From Tuctoria greenei (Eukaryota; Streptophyta; Magnoliopsida; Poales; Poaceae), in contig JAYESD010000007.1 of the NCBI GenBank assembly GCA_036927565.1, forward strand, positions 128,128,230-128,192,229: a stretch of DNA of 64,000 nt. Direction: 5' to 3'. The first letter of the stretch is position 1. Each line of letters begins with the position of its first letter. The notes beneath the pieces are model-generated. The model made no database searches and was not told where the DNA came from. It saw only the letters and a list, made by a program, of their open reading frames with translations. The position numbers and the translations under genes were made by a program. Below, piece after piece: positions 1-10,690 of the stretch.

Positions 1-200
1 GTTCTGATCCCAGCTGACCAGCTCACAATACAGCAACACAAATCCCATGGAGTAGGGTGTTATGCTCAGACGGCCCGAACCACGTAAATCTCTGGTGTGA
101 TCATCTTGATCTTGATGTCTGCGTACTCCAACCATAAAAGAACCTCTGCGGGCTGCTTCTTAGCAGGTCTGGGGGAAGTGTCATATCAAACACTTCGACA
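1..200 (+). repeat. 3' end of a Ty3/gypsy LTR (left part outside window)
   Basis: The segment ends in CACTTCGACA at 200. It shares GGCCCGAACCACGTAAA, the GGAGTAGGGTGTTA(T/C)GCTCAG stretch and the CTTCTTAGCAGG...GGGGAAGTGTC tail with the solo LTR at 55,974-56,812 and the Gypsy-4 LTR at 57,938-58,796, so it is the last 200 bases of a related LTR in plus orientation. It interrupts the RNase H of Copia-1, whose sequence resumes at 201. The expected 5-base target duplication (GATAC at 201-205) cannot be tested because the other end is outside the window. Confidence 0.75.
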
Positions 201-836
201 GATACCTAATATCAATGTGCTTTGTTCTCGAATGTTGCATGGTGTTTTTAGCAATGCAAATGGAACTAGTGTTATCATAAAACAGTGGAACACTATCAAG
301 ATCAACCCCGTCCTTAAGTGTTTGAACAATCAAAAGAATTTAAGAGCAAGCACTAGCAACAGCTACATATTCAGATTCAGCTGTGGATTGTGCAACTGAG
401 TTTTGTTTTCTAGAGGACCAAGCAACAAGAGAATTTCCATGAAGATGACAAGCACTGGAAGTACTTTGTCTATCAATCCTACAACCTCTAAAATCAGCAT
501 CGGAAAAAGCTTTCAATGTAACAGTTGAGGAACAAGGAAGAAAAATGCCAAATTCTTGAGTTCCATGTAAGTAATTGAGAATCCTTTTGAGGGCTTGACG
601 ATGTGAAGCACGTGGGGAGGCTTGAAACCGTGCACAAAGACATACGCTCAATTGTATGTCCGGTCTTGATGCCGTGAGGTACAAAAGTGATCCGATCATG
701 CTTCTATATTCTTTTTGATCCACAGGTTCACCATCTTCATCAAGTTCAAGTGTTTTTGCTGTTCCCATTAGTGTCCGAAGAGGCTTGCTTTTGTCCATGT
801 TGAAGCGCCTTAGGAGGTGTTTTGTATACTTCATTT
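201..836 (-). pseudogene. Copia-1 pol C-terminus: end of RT and RNase H
   Basis: The minus strand encodes a typical copia RT tail and RNase H: MIGSLLYLTASRPDIQLSV, then CLCARFQASPRASHRQALKR, ILNYLHGTQEFGIF, FSDADFRGCRIDRQSTSSA, SLVAWSSRKQNSVAQSTAE and SEYVAVASACS. These match Ty1/copia RNase H blocks, where the D of SDADF and the E of AESEY are catalytic. The last part of the domain (about 340 down to 201) has stops and is cut by the LTR at 200 in the middle of the DIRYH motif. The long open frame reading in from 915 starts inside the Gypsy-1 LTR and is not the native start. Remnant of an enzyme that degraded RNA in RNA-DNA hybrids during reverse transcription; no longer functional. Confidence 0.85.
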
Positions 837-1697
837 TGATGAGTAGGTTTAGGCCCGATCTTTCAAAAGGTAAGTCGATTGGGGTGGAGAACTCAACATT
901 GATGATCCGCGACACTCGAGCAGTTCGAATACCCCTGCAATCACTACACCACTGCTTTATTGGTTATCAACCGTGCGACACACGCTTGACCTTGCCAAGA
1001 AGGCTAATCCCTGCAAGTGAACCGAGGACACGAGCAAGAACGTAGAAGACACGATCTGAAATTGAGAAGTTGGGGTCTCACAAACTGTAGAATGGTGAAA
1101 TTAATTATTCTAAGCAAAACCCACCGAATATGACTGGCGACTACAATATTTAAAGACTAGGGTTCGGCCAAAACACGATTAGACGTGTCCCTAATGGACT
1201 CTTATGGGATACAAGGCCCAAAGGACCAATTCGGTGGCGCAAGACCGGACATAAATCAGGAATCGACTTGTTTTGACGATTCCCAATGACTTCGGGGGAA
1301 TTTTGAGGTGGGACCAGAACCATTGGAAAATTTATCTTCTCTTTCCGTGCATATGTAGAACGTCAAAAACGGAGTCTGTATGCCTCCTGGGCGTCCGTTT
1401 TAAGGTGGACTGCTCTTGGACTCTGAGTTGAACTCGAGTCTGAGTTGTAAACTATTTCCATCAACTTGTGGACATCCCAGCTGGTTCTCCATGCTCCCAA
1501 GGCCTCTTTCCTTCACTTGTTGATCTTCTCCATTATTCCTAATAACAATTAAATCATCACATAGCAATCTATTCTCAAACTCACATGCAAAAGAAGTTAG
1601 GAGCAAATTCACTTGCTGATTTATTAATCATGCTCGTGCTCTTGTGATTGGTCCTTGCATTTCAATGTGTGTCTTCGATGGTGTGATATCCTCATCA
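837..1697 (-). repeat. 3' LTR of Gypsy-1
   Basis: Pairs with 7,496-8,359. The inner edge is defined by the PPT starting at 1,698 and the outer edge by loss of similarity at 836. The tail of pol reads into the LTR down to about 1,400. Confidence 0.92.
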
Positions 1698-2860
1698 TCC
1701 CCTCCCTCTTGAATTGGAGTCGTCCTCGACTCAAGTTCATCTTCTTCTCCCAAGTACGATCGCAAATCTGAAATGTTAAATGTAGGACTAACCCCAAAAT
1801 CGGGAGGCAATTCAAGCTTATATGCATTATCATTAATATTTTCAACAATCTTAAAAGGACCAGCAGCTCGTGGCATAAGTTTAGATTTTCTCAAGTCGTG
1901 GAATTGCTCTTTTCTCAAACGTAACCACACCAAATCACCCGGTTCAAGTTTTACTTATTTTCTACCTTTACTACCTGCAATCCTTTACTTCTCATTCATC
2001 ATCTCAATATTTTTCTTTGTAGTTTCATGCATCTTAAGAATGAATTCAGATTGTTGTGTAGCATCCAAATTTAGAGTTTTAGAAGGATACAAAGGTAGTA
2101 AATCAATAGGAGCATGGGGATTGAAACCATACACTACCTGGAATGGACTTACCTTTGTCGTGGAGTGAACGGATCTGTTGTAAGCAAATTCTATATGTGG
2201 TAAACACTCCTCCCACAACTTCAAATTTGTTTTCAAGACAGCCCGCAACATAGTAGATAAAGTACGATTAACTACCTCGGTTTGTCCATCCGTTTGTGGG
2301 TGACATGTAGTAGAAAACAGCAACTTGGTTCCCAATTTATACCACAAAGTTCTCCAAAAATGACTTAAAAAATTTGTATCACGATCAGAAACAATGGTAT
2401 TTGGCACACCATGTAAACGAACAATTTCCGTCATAAATAAATCAGCAGTGTGTGAGGCATTATCATTCTTATGACAAGGTATAAACTGTGCCATTTTGGA
2501 GAAACGATCAAAAACTAAAAAAAATACTATCCCTCCCCCTCTTAGTCCTAGGCAATCCTAAGACAAAGTCCATAGAAATATCCTCCCAAGGTACACTAGG
2601 AACAGGAAGAGGCATATAAAGACCATGTGGGTTAAGGCGAGACTTAGCTTTATTGCAAGTAGTGCATCGTGACACGTAGCGCTCGACATCACGCCTCATA
2701 TTTGGCCAAAAGAAGTGTGTGGACAGCACATCTTCAGTTTTCTTCACTCCAAAATGTCCCATCAAACCTCCTCCATGTGCTTCCTGCAAAAGTAATAGAC
2801 TAACGGAGCTAGCTGGAACGCATAGCTTGTTAGCACGATAGAGGAGACCCTCTCACAGCA
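1400..2860 (-). pseudogene. Gypsy-1 integrase, C-terminus reading into the LTR
   Basis: Integrase joins element cDNA to host DNA. Visible in order on the minus strand: the end of the HHCC zinc-binding region (GHFGVKKTEDVL, then CTTCNKAK near 2,650), the core with SMDFVLGLP (first Asp), IVSDRDTNF (second Asp) and PQTDGQTEVVNRTL (Glu), then the C-terminal region GPFKIVENINDNAYKLELP and VSPTFNISDLRSYLGE. The tail DELESRTTPIQEGGDDEDI overlaps the PPT and runs into the LTR with GPITRARA. After a stop, a matching frame with LLCDDLIVIRNNGED goes on to about 1,400. Stops near 2,507 and 1,984 break the frame. No classical chromodomain is evident. Non-functional. Confidence 0.88.
1698..1710 (-). other. 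Polypurine tract of Gypsy-1
   Basis: The minus strand reads AAGAGGGAGGGGA directly against the 3' LTR. This is the expected primer site for plus-strand DNA synthesis. The same bases encode part of the QEGGDDED tail of pol. Confidence 0.85.
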
Positions 2861-4455
2861 CATATTTATTCGAAGTTATTCCTTTTGTACAATTTTCAAA
2901 AGCATCTTTGAAGTCCAAATCAGTAGGATATAATGCTTTTATTGTTTCTAAACCAAAGATTTTATGATCAAGTTGGGATAGCATGGTATAACGTCTAGAT
3001 AATGCATCGGCAATGACATTTTCCTTCCCTTTCTTATGCTCAATGATGTATGGAAATGACTCTATGAACTCAATCCATTTAGCATTTCATTTAGTCAGAT
3101 TGGTTTGACACTTAAGATACTTCAATGATTCATGATCGAAATGTATGACAAACTCCTTAGACCAAATATAATGTTGCCAAGTTTGTAACACTGCACTAAG
3201 GCATACAATTCCTTATCATAAGTAAAATAATTCAGAGATAAACCATGAAGTTTTTCACTAAATAAAGCAACAGTTTACCTCCTTGTATGAGAACGCCTCC
3301 AATACCAACGCTGCTTGCATCACATTCTAGCTCAAAGGTATTCTCAAAATCAGGAAGTTATAGTAATGGTGCTTGTGTAAGCTTCAATTTGAGAGCATCA
3401 AAAGCTTGTTGCTGCTGTTTGCCTAATCAATATGGCAATCCCTTCTTCGTTAGCTCATGTAGAGGTGCTGCAATGGTGCTAAAATCCCGCACAAAACGCC
3501 GATAAAAACCTTCAAGACCAAGAAAACTACAAACCTGCGTGACGGTTGTTGGGACTGGCCAGCTGGTGATTGCTTCAATTTTTGCCTCATCCATCTCAAT
3601 TCCCTACGAGGAAACGACATAGCCAAGAAACGAGACTCGATTGATGAAAAAGACACACTTTTTGAGGTTACCAAACAAACATGCATCTCTCAAAACAGTA
3701 AAAACAGCACGTAAATGATGAAGATGTTCATCATATGACTTGCTTTAAATAAGGATATCATCGAAGTAAACCACCACAAATTGTCCAATGAAAGCACGTA
3801 AAACCTCGTTCATTAAACACATAAAGGTGTTGGGTGCATTACTTAAACCAAAAGGCATGACTAACCACTCATAAAGTCCAAACTTGGTTTTAAATGCAGT
3901 TTTCTTTTCATCTCCCAGTGCCATTCTAATTTGGTGGTAAGCACTATGCAAGTCAATTTTTGTGAAGATGATAGCACCACTCAATTCATCAAGCATGTCA
4001 TCTAAGCGAGGAATAGGACAACGGTATCGAATGGTGATGTTATTAATCGCTCGACAATCAACAAACATGCGCCAACTACCATCTTTCTTAGGAACCAAAA
4101 GAACAGGAACGGAACAAGGGCTAAGGCTTTCACGAATAAACCCGCGGTCCAAAAGATCTTGGACTTGTCGCTGAATTTCCTTAGTTTCCTCTGAATTCGC
4201 CTTGTATGCTGCACGATTTGGCAAACTTTCTCCTGGAATCAAATCGATCTTGTGTTCAATGCCTCTCATCGATGGTAAACCAAGGGGTATCTCGGAGGGA
4301 AACACATCCTCAAACTCTTGCAAAAGGTTAGCAACAGCAGGGGCAATGCAATAGACAATTCATGAAATGAAAACATGGCTTCTTTGCATACTAAAGCATA
4401 GCACATCCCCTTAGCATCAAATAAATCAGCAAGGTCAGATTTAGTTGCAAGCAAC
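2861..4455 (-). pseudogene. Gypsy-1 reverse transcriptase and degraded RNase H
   Basis: RT copies the element RNA into DNA. The best-preserved part is 3,745-4,323: FEDVFPSEIPLGLP, RGIEHKIDLIPG, the finger motif VPVLLVPKKDGSWRMFVDCR, PIPRLDDMLDELSGA, FTKIDLHSAYHQIRM, TAFKTKFGLYEWLVMPFGLS and the catalytic YFDDILI. A stop follows YFDDILI directly. The thumb (GIEMDEAKIEAI, SFLGLEGFYRRFVRDF) and the first RNase H block (FELECDASSVGIGGVL) can be followed to about 3,270. From there to 2,861 the frame is riddled with stops and only scattered RNase H similarity remains. Family assignment is firm; function is lost. Confidence 0.88.
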
Positions 4456-4460
4456 GATGG

Positions 4461-4919
4461 TTATTTTAACTTAATGACTTGTTGTTTTTCAGATTCTAGT
4501 TTTGTTGTTTCGCCATCACGAATTTTACTCTTCTCAAAATGCACAATTTCAGCAGGAGTCATGGGGAGCAAAGTGATTTTCTTTCCCTTATGCATGAGAG
4601 TATATTTATTAGTTCTACCATGATGAATAGCATTTGTATCAAATTCCCATGCACGACCCAATAAAAGAGAACAAGCACCCATAGGAACGACATCAAAATC
4701 AGCAAAATCATGGTAAGCACCAATTGAAAAATGTATTCTCTCTGTTTGTGTTACCCGGACCTTACCGCTGTTGTTGAACCATTGAATGTGGTATGGATGA
4801 GGGTGTGCTCTTGTTGTCAAACCAAGTTCCTTGACTACGTCCGTGTTCAGTGAGTTATTGCAGCTACCTCCATCAATTATAGTGTGTACACGGCAGTCCT
4901 TGACGATGAGAAACATGTG
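4461..4919 (-). pseudogene. Gypsy-1 aspartic protease
   Basis: The protease cuts the element polyprotein. The minus strand encodes CRVHTIIDGGSCNNSLNTDV, the plant gypsy form of the retropepsin active site (DGGS in place of DSG), followed by LGLTTRAHPHPYHIQWFNNS and FDVVPMGACSLLLGRAWEFD, the second conserved part of the fold. The frame runs through KKITLLPMTPAEI to about 4,461. A stop sits just upstream, near 4,935, in the QRHNLF-type linker. It lies between gag (upstream on the minus strand) and RT, as expected for a gag-pol polyprotein. Confidence 0.85.
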
Positions 4920-5024
4920 GAAGAGGTTGTGTCATTGTAGCTTGTCGTCGGTCTCCACTTTGGAGCTCAAGGCACGCTGCACAATGATGCTCCTATAGTT
5001 CTCCATCGCCGCGGTACCATGTAC

Positions 5025-6233
5025 CTAATCTTTGGTGTGTTCGTCATTTGGATCTGTAAAGTCAGTAGCAAGAGAATATTCATATTCAACATCCGAAGTA
5101 CTATCATACTCGCCATTGTCGCGTGCTATGTATGCTCGTTTGCTCGGGCAATCTCTCATCATATGACCAAGTCCCTGGCAGCGGTGACTCTTAATGTCGG
5201 AAGTACGACCCGTAGAAGGAGCGGACAACGAAGGCTTGAATGATATCGCCTTGCTGCCCCCCGACACGCAAGAAGGTGGAGCAGCAGGTATAGTTTGTTG
5301 GCCATCATTGGATGGTGTAGTCGCTGCACGGGGCGTCGAAGATGGTGCTGTTTTTGATGGTGTAGTAATCGAACACGGCGTGAAGTTGCTCCTCGTGCGT
5401 TGTTGCTGTTGTTGTCGGTCCAGCAATTCTTTTTCTGCCAACATAGCAAGCTGAAACAATCTGTTAACAGTATCATATTCCTTGTAATCAACAATGTCCT
5501 GAATTTCACGCCTCAACCCCCCATAAAAATGAGCTATTTTATCATCCATGTCCTCTACTACCCTACAACGCAACATACCCTTTTGTAACTCTTGATAATA
5601 CTCCTCTACGGACATGTTACCTTGGCCTAAGCACTGCAATTTTTTGCGAAGGTCCCGCTGAAAAGATGGAGTAACAAATCAAACACACATAGCTTCCTTT
5701 AATCTATCCCATGTTGGAGAATCAGTTCTAGTTTTAACAAGTTCATTCCGCCATATGATAGCAAAGTCCTTAAACTCACTAGTGGCTTGACGAACTCTAT
5801 GTTGTTCAGGAACAAGATGGGCATTAAATTTTTGCTCTACTGTCATCTCCCAATCAAGATAAGCCTCAGCATCATAAGCACCAGAAAAAGGGGGTATAGT
5901 AAATTTCACTTTAGCAAAAGGATCATTAGGAGGATGATTATAATTGTTATGATGATTATTACCTCCCATACCTCGACGATAAAGCGGTAGTCTTGGCTGA
6001 TTGTTGTGATCTTCCATATTATCATAAGCATTGTCTTCATGTCTTCCAGCGAGAGGCAACCGAGCCTCAAAAGTATTCATCCAAAGAGCAAGGTCATCAA
6101 GTTGGCGAGTCAAGTTCGCCAATGACTCCTCTGTTGCTGCGTTGTATTTGGCGAATATATCTGTCATGGTCTTCATCTTATCATGTAACTCAGCATGTTG
6201 AACACATTCGTCATCATTGTCTTCTCCTGCTAT
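5025..6233 (-). pseudogene. Gypsy-1 gag
   Basis: Gag forms the particle and binds RNA. Reading in from 6,233 the frame is open and gives AGEDNDDECVQHAELHDKMK, MTDIFAKYNAATEESLANL, then the gag domain KVKFTIPPFSGAYDAEAYLD, WEMTVEQKFNAHLVPEQHRV. A TGA stop follows MCV near 5,679, where relatives have a sense codon. The domain resumes with QGNMSVEEYYQELQKGMLRC and FYGGLRREIQDIVDY. A Ser/Thr/Pro-rich linker leads to a zinc knuckle, SHRCQGLGHMMRDC, whose first Cys is Ser. The codon at the natural start (6,231-6,233) is ATA, while the homologous position in Gypsy-2 is ATG, so the start also appears lost; the first surviving ATG is at 6,176. Confidence 0.87.
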
Positions 6234-7481
6234 TGTTAGTAGGAAACAAAAGACAACAAAAATATGTTATCCCTGTCAACTACAGTGACAATGTGAAAGG
6301 TGGAAGAAAAACAATCTCTCTCTCAAGCGTCTTACCACGCTCTTACAAGTGTTCTTACCGACACAGCAGGTGGTGTGGACAGTGATATGAACCAATGAAG
6401 CGTGGGGTGATTGCAAAGGTACCTGTTATGCTTAAGATAAAGGTGGAGCTTGGATGGCACAATATGGTGGCTAATAAGCAGAAAATCATTAACAGGTAAA
6501 CAAAGTTGAATAAGTATTCAATGTAGGAAACTGTTGCTGGTCAACCAAGTGCTCTAAGGCCTAGCAAACCACAAGGAAGTAGAAAGGCAACAGAAAGACA
6601 GAATGATATAACCCACAATACAACACCAAGTGGTATAGGCCAATTGCTTTAATATGCGTGCTCTTCACTATTTTTTTCTTTTTTGTAATATTGTTTTGAT
6701 ATTTTTCCTTTACTCGGGAGCACGAAAATAGGAAGCATACAATTTTGCATCTCAATTGGATGTAATATGCGGCCTATAGAAAATCAGGGAGATTCTTTAG
6801 AATTTGTGCTGAAACTTCAGAGCCCGGATAGGCTATCTTCCGAGCGGAATTTTGGCAATCTAATTTTGCCGAACGCAGCTACGCGACGAAAAATCAAATG
6901 CAAAATTTTGCGTAGATGAATTTGAAAAAAAAAAATCGCCCGATTTCGAGTTCGTATGCGAAAGTTATGGCCGTTTTAAAGTAGGTTGTCTGAGTTACGA
7001 TTTTTGGATGTTGATTCGAACTCGGTTTGAGAACAAAACTCGCAATCGGATATGAAAATGATCGGGAATTTGCACAAGAACTAATGGGGTGATGTGTGAT
7101 GATTCAAGGACGAGTGGCACAAAGGTTTGTCACCTAGTCTAGGGCTGGCGATGCAAGAGTTCACACAAGGCGGCTAGCTAGGGCAAACCGATGAACGTGG
7201 TGGATCGGTTTGTTATTTAGGTATTGTGGAATAGGTGTCGAACAGCAAGAAAACAAGGACAAAACACGATAACTAGGACCCAAAACACAAAGCTAAACCA
7301 GCAACAAGACTCGACCACACAAATGCAAACTCAACAATGCAAACTGAAAAATGAAACTGCAGGCACTATAGTCTAGGAAGCGGTAAAAATGATCTATTTT
7401 TTGTGGATTTTCTGTGGACTCTAGGTACAAAACAAAATTGATCAAATAGAAGAAAAAAAGATACCTCACGGACAACCTGGA
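6234..7481 (-). other. Gypsy-1 leader, non-coding
   Basis: About 1.25 kb between PBS and gag without a convincing coding frame. The part next to gag (about 6,230-6,520) matches the Gypsy-2 leaders at 35,600-35,940 and 42,555-42,890, including CATCTTACCACGCTCTTACA-type sequence and ACAAGTGTTCTTAC. A shared packaging or dimerisation signal is possible but not shown. Confidence 0.65.
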
Positions 7482-7493
7482 AATCTGATACCA
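7482..7493 (-). other. Primer binding site of Gypsy-1 (initiator-Met tRNA)
   Basis: The minus strand reads TGGTATCAGATT two bases inside the 5' LTR. The first ten bases match the initiator methionine tRNA type of PBS. Confidence 0.88.
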
Positions 7494-7495
7494 AT

Positions 7496-8359
7496 TGATG
7501 AGTAGGTTTAGGCCCGATCTTCCGAAAGGTAAGTCGATTGGGGTGGAGAACTCGACGTTGATGATCCTCGACACTCGAGCAGTTTGAATGCCTCTGCAAT
7601 CACTACACCACTGCTCCGTTAGTTATCAACCATGCGGCACACGCTTGACCTCACCAAGAAGGCTAATCCCTGCAAGTGAACCCAGAACACGAGCAAGAAC
7701 ATATAAGACACAATCTGAAATTGAGAAGTTGGGGTCTCACAAAACGTAGAACGGCGAAACTAATTATTCTAAGCAAAACCCACCAAATATGACCGGAGGC
7801 TGCAGTATTTAAAGGCTACAGTTCGGCCAAAACATGATTAGACGCGTCCCTAATGGACTCTTACGGGATACAAGGCCCAAAGGCCCTATTCGGTGGTGCA
7901 GCACCGGACCGAAATCTGGACTCGATTTGTTTCGATGATTCCCAAATATTCCGGAGGAATTTTGAGTTGGGAGCAGAACCATTGGAAAATTTATCTTCTC
8001 CTCATTCCGTGCATATGTATAACATCAAAAATGGAGTCCGTATGCCTCCTGGGTGTCCGTTTTAAGGTGGACTGCTCCTGGACTCCGAGTTGAACTCGAG
8101 TTCGTGTTGTAAACTGTTTCCATCAACTTGTGGATGTCCCAGCTGGTTCTCCACGCTCCCAAGACCTCTTTCCTTCACTTTTTGATCTTCTCCATTATTT
8201 CTAATAACAATTAAATCATCACATAGCAATCTATTCTCAAACTCACTTGCAAAAGAAGTTAGGAGCGAATTCACCTGCTGATTTATTAACCGTGCTCATG
8301 CTCTTGTGATTGGTCCTTGCATTTCAATGTGCGTCTCCGCTGTTTTGATGTCCTCATCA
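7496..8359 (-). repeat. 5' LTR of Gypsy-1
   Basis: Partner of 837-1,697. It starts TGATGAGTAGG next to the PBS and ends CTCATCA before CGTTT, the right-hand target duplication. Confidence 0.92.
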
Positions 8360-9640
8360 CGTTTGATGCACAAAGGTACTCTCCTAGGTTTTCTTGATTT
8401 GCAGCCCCAAAAAGTACGTGAGTTATCCTATCATACTCATCTCAAATTGTGAACTCATCATAACGTGTGACTCGTTTGTGCAAGCTTCCAATCATTTGTT
8501 GTGGAGGATGACTTTTGAGAATCCGGAGGGGAGTAGACACTTCACAAGCTTCTTCTTCTTCATGTTCACCACAAATTGATGAGTTTGTGACTTGAAGAGG
8601 ATCTGGACCAGCAATGGTGGTCGTTGGTGCTGGCTGTGAATCAACATCCGGAGCTGAACCAAAGTCATTAGCTGCTGAATTTTCATGCAGCAGCTTTACT
8701 TCTTCCTCATCTTCAACGAAAATGCTCTCCCCCAGCGGATATGGATCCGGACCTGCAATGTTTGAGCTAGTACCTGGGCTAGCTCCATCAAAAGACACCT
8801 CACAAGTCTTCACAATTTTGTTAGTATCAAGTAAAAGCACACGGTAGCCTCCAGTATGAGATGGATAACCAAGAAACATGCCATCAACAGATCTATATTC
8901 AAATTTATCAAGATTACCATGATTCTTAACAAAGCATTTGCAACAAAAAACTCCAAAGTGTGTAAAACTAGGCCTATGACCAAACCGTAGTTCATATGGT
9001 GTTTTACCTAGCTTAGCACACAAGAAAACATGATTTGAGACATAACAAGCAGTGGCAATTCCATCAGCCCAAAATTTCCTAGGAGTTTGATATTCATCAA
9101 GCATAGTCCTAGCTATCTCAACTAAGGTCCTGTTCTTTCTTTCTTTCTACAATACCATTTTTTTGAGATACATATGGTGAAGAAAATTGATGATCTATTC
9201 CATTTTCAGCACAAAAGTGATCAAAAGATTGATTTTTAAATTCAGTTTCGTTATCACTTCTAATTGCTTTTAAAGATCATGGGTGATCAATTGATAATCT
9301 AAGAAATAAAGTTCTAAACTGGCTAAAAGCTTCATTCTTAGATGTCATAAAGTAAACCTAAGAGTATCTAGAATAATCATCAACAATCACAAGAACATAC
9401 CATTTACCTCCGAAGGATTGAACACGTGAAGGTCCTACGGTGTCAAGGTGCAAAAGTTGACCCGGTTCAGTTTTCATGATCATTGTGAGAGGAGTATGTG
9501 AACCTGCAACCATCTTAGTATGTCTACAAGAGGAGCACACAATTTCTTTGTCCCCTTTTGAGCTTAGGCAGCCCACATATGCGATCAAGAGCACTAACAC
9601 ACGTTCGATGATCAAAGCCTAGGTGACCAAGTCTACGATG
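8360..9640 (-). pseudogene. Copia-1 integrase with an RT-deletion join
   Basis: The N-terminal zinc-binding and first catalytic parts are at 9,358-9,615: VCSSCRHTKMVAGSHTPL, LLHLDTVGPSRVQS (Asp) and VLVIVDDYSRYS. After stops, AIRSDNETEF (second Asp) and the Glu block KNGIVERKNRTLVEIARTM follow near 9,110-9,290. The rest (8,442-9,104) is open: KFWADGIATACYVSNHVF, TPYELRFGHRPSFTHFGVF and KFEYRSVDGMFLGYPSHTGG. It then passes into the acidic linker before RT, ending PPQQMIGSLHKRVTR. At about 8,462 this joins directly to sequence matching the C-terminal part of RT (MSSEF region) in Copia-4. Nearly all of RT, including its catalytic YVDD, is missing. Confidence 0.85.
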
Positions 9641-10054
9641 TCAAAAATATAAGTCCTTCGAATCAGTAGCAACTAGACACCTATGCTTAGAGGAAAACAT
9701 ATCAAAATCAGCTTTAAAAACTCTTCCAAACTTCGACATGTTAGAAATAAGCTCATTGTTTGAATTTACAACTTTGTAGCAATTTTTAGTGAAAATAATT
9801 TCCAGGTTTTCTTCTAGCAGTTGTGAAACAGAAAGCAAGTTGTATTTCAAATTTTTAACAAGTGCCACATCCTTCGAAGTGTAGTGATCATTTACTCTAA
9901 CCGAACCCTTAGCAATTATAGGAGTTGAAGAATTATCGGCAAAAGTAACATTCTCTACACGTGACACAAAAGAGAGGGAGCAGAACCAATCTTTGTTACC
10001 GGTCATGTGGCGTGAGCAACCTGAATCTACAATCCAAATGTTCTCCTTCCTCAA
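9641..10054 (-). pseudogene. Copia-1 protease and start of the GAG-pre-integrase region
   Basis: The minus-strand frame encodes WIVDSGCSRHMTGNKDWF, the classic copia aspartic protease active site (DSG) with the CSRHMTG extension. It goes on with VTFADNSSTPIIAKGSVRV, DVALVKNLKYNLLSVSQLLE and FGRVFKADFDMFSSKHRCLV. The active-site residues look intact over 137 residues, but flanking stops isolate it. In life it would release gag, integrase and RT from the polyprotein. Confidence 0.87.
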
Positions 10055-10690
10055 GCGTGTAACCTACATAGAAGCACAACACATCGATGACTCAATACTG
10101 GGGTTAGTCAAAAGGCATTTAGGATCCAGTACTGAGTCACACGACGTGCAGCAGGAAAACACGCGAAAGCTGAGACAAAACAGCAGGTTTATGAGCCAAA
10201 GTTTGAGGATTTTTGTACCCAACTTCTGACTTATGAGGTGTTACATGTGTAGCACAAAAAACAGTAGGTTTGGGAGCAAACTTTGCATGTTTTCGACTCT
10301 TACAGCAGGTTGCATGTTCCTATCATTCGGTTTAGCATGAGCAACAAATTTTGCATGAAACTTATAAGATCTAGCAATCATTCTTTCCTTTTTCTGTTGT
10401 TTAGCTAGTCTATAAAAAAATCTATGACATGACCATCTCTACCACAGTAGGTACAATGAAATTTAACTTGTTTTCATGTCTAGATGAGCAAGCAACATTT
10501 TTATTTGAAATCGAATGAGACAACACTCCTGCAGATTTGAAAACCACTTCTTTTTGTTTAGGAACTGTTTGAATCAATATACTTCCTAATGACTTTACAA
10601 ATTTAGGTGGATGTGCCTTAGCATGAGCATGAGAATCAAAACCTAAACCAGTTTAGATTTTTGTTCCCTATACAAAACTGCTCTAGTGTC
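10055..10690 (-). other. Copia-1 gag-to-protease linker, decayed
   Basis: About 640 bases between the protease frame and the coiled-coil part of gag, with many stops in every frame. Faint repeated motifs around 10,140-10,330 (GTTTTTGTACC-like and AAACCTGC-like words on the minus strand) suggest the repetitive gag tail of Maximus-type elements, but I cannot define a product. Confidence 0.45.

Larger units (their letters stand above)
837..8359 (-). mobile_element. Gypsy-1: complete but inactive CRM-like Ty3/gypsy element
   Basis: A full element of about 7.5 kb reads on the minus strand: 5' LTR 7,496-8,359, PBS, leader, gag, protease, RT, RNase H, integrase, PPT, 3' LTR 837-1,697. Both LTRs begin TGATGAGTAGG and end CTCATCA as read on the plus strand. 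Flanks are CATTT (832-836) and CGTTT (8,360-8,364), a 5-base duplication with one mismatch. Comparison with Copia-4 near 57,755 shows the empty site. By eye the LTRs differ at about 20 of their first 240 bases, mostly transitions, so the insertion is old. Pol reading continues into the 3' LTR, a trait known from centromeric (CRM) chromoviruses; the lineage is an inference. Confidence 0.9.
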
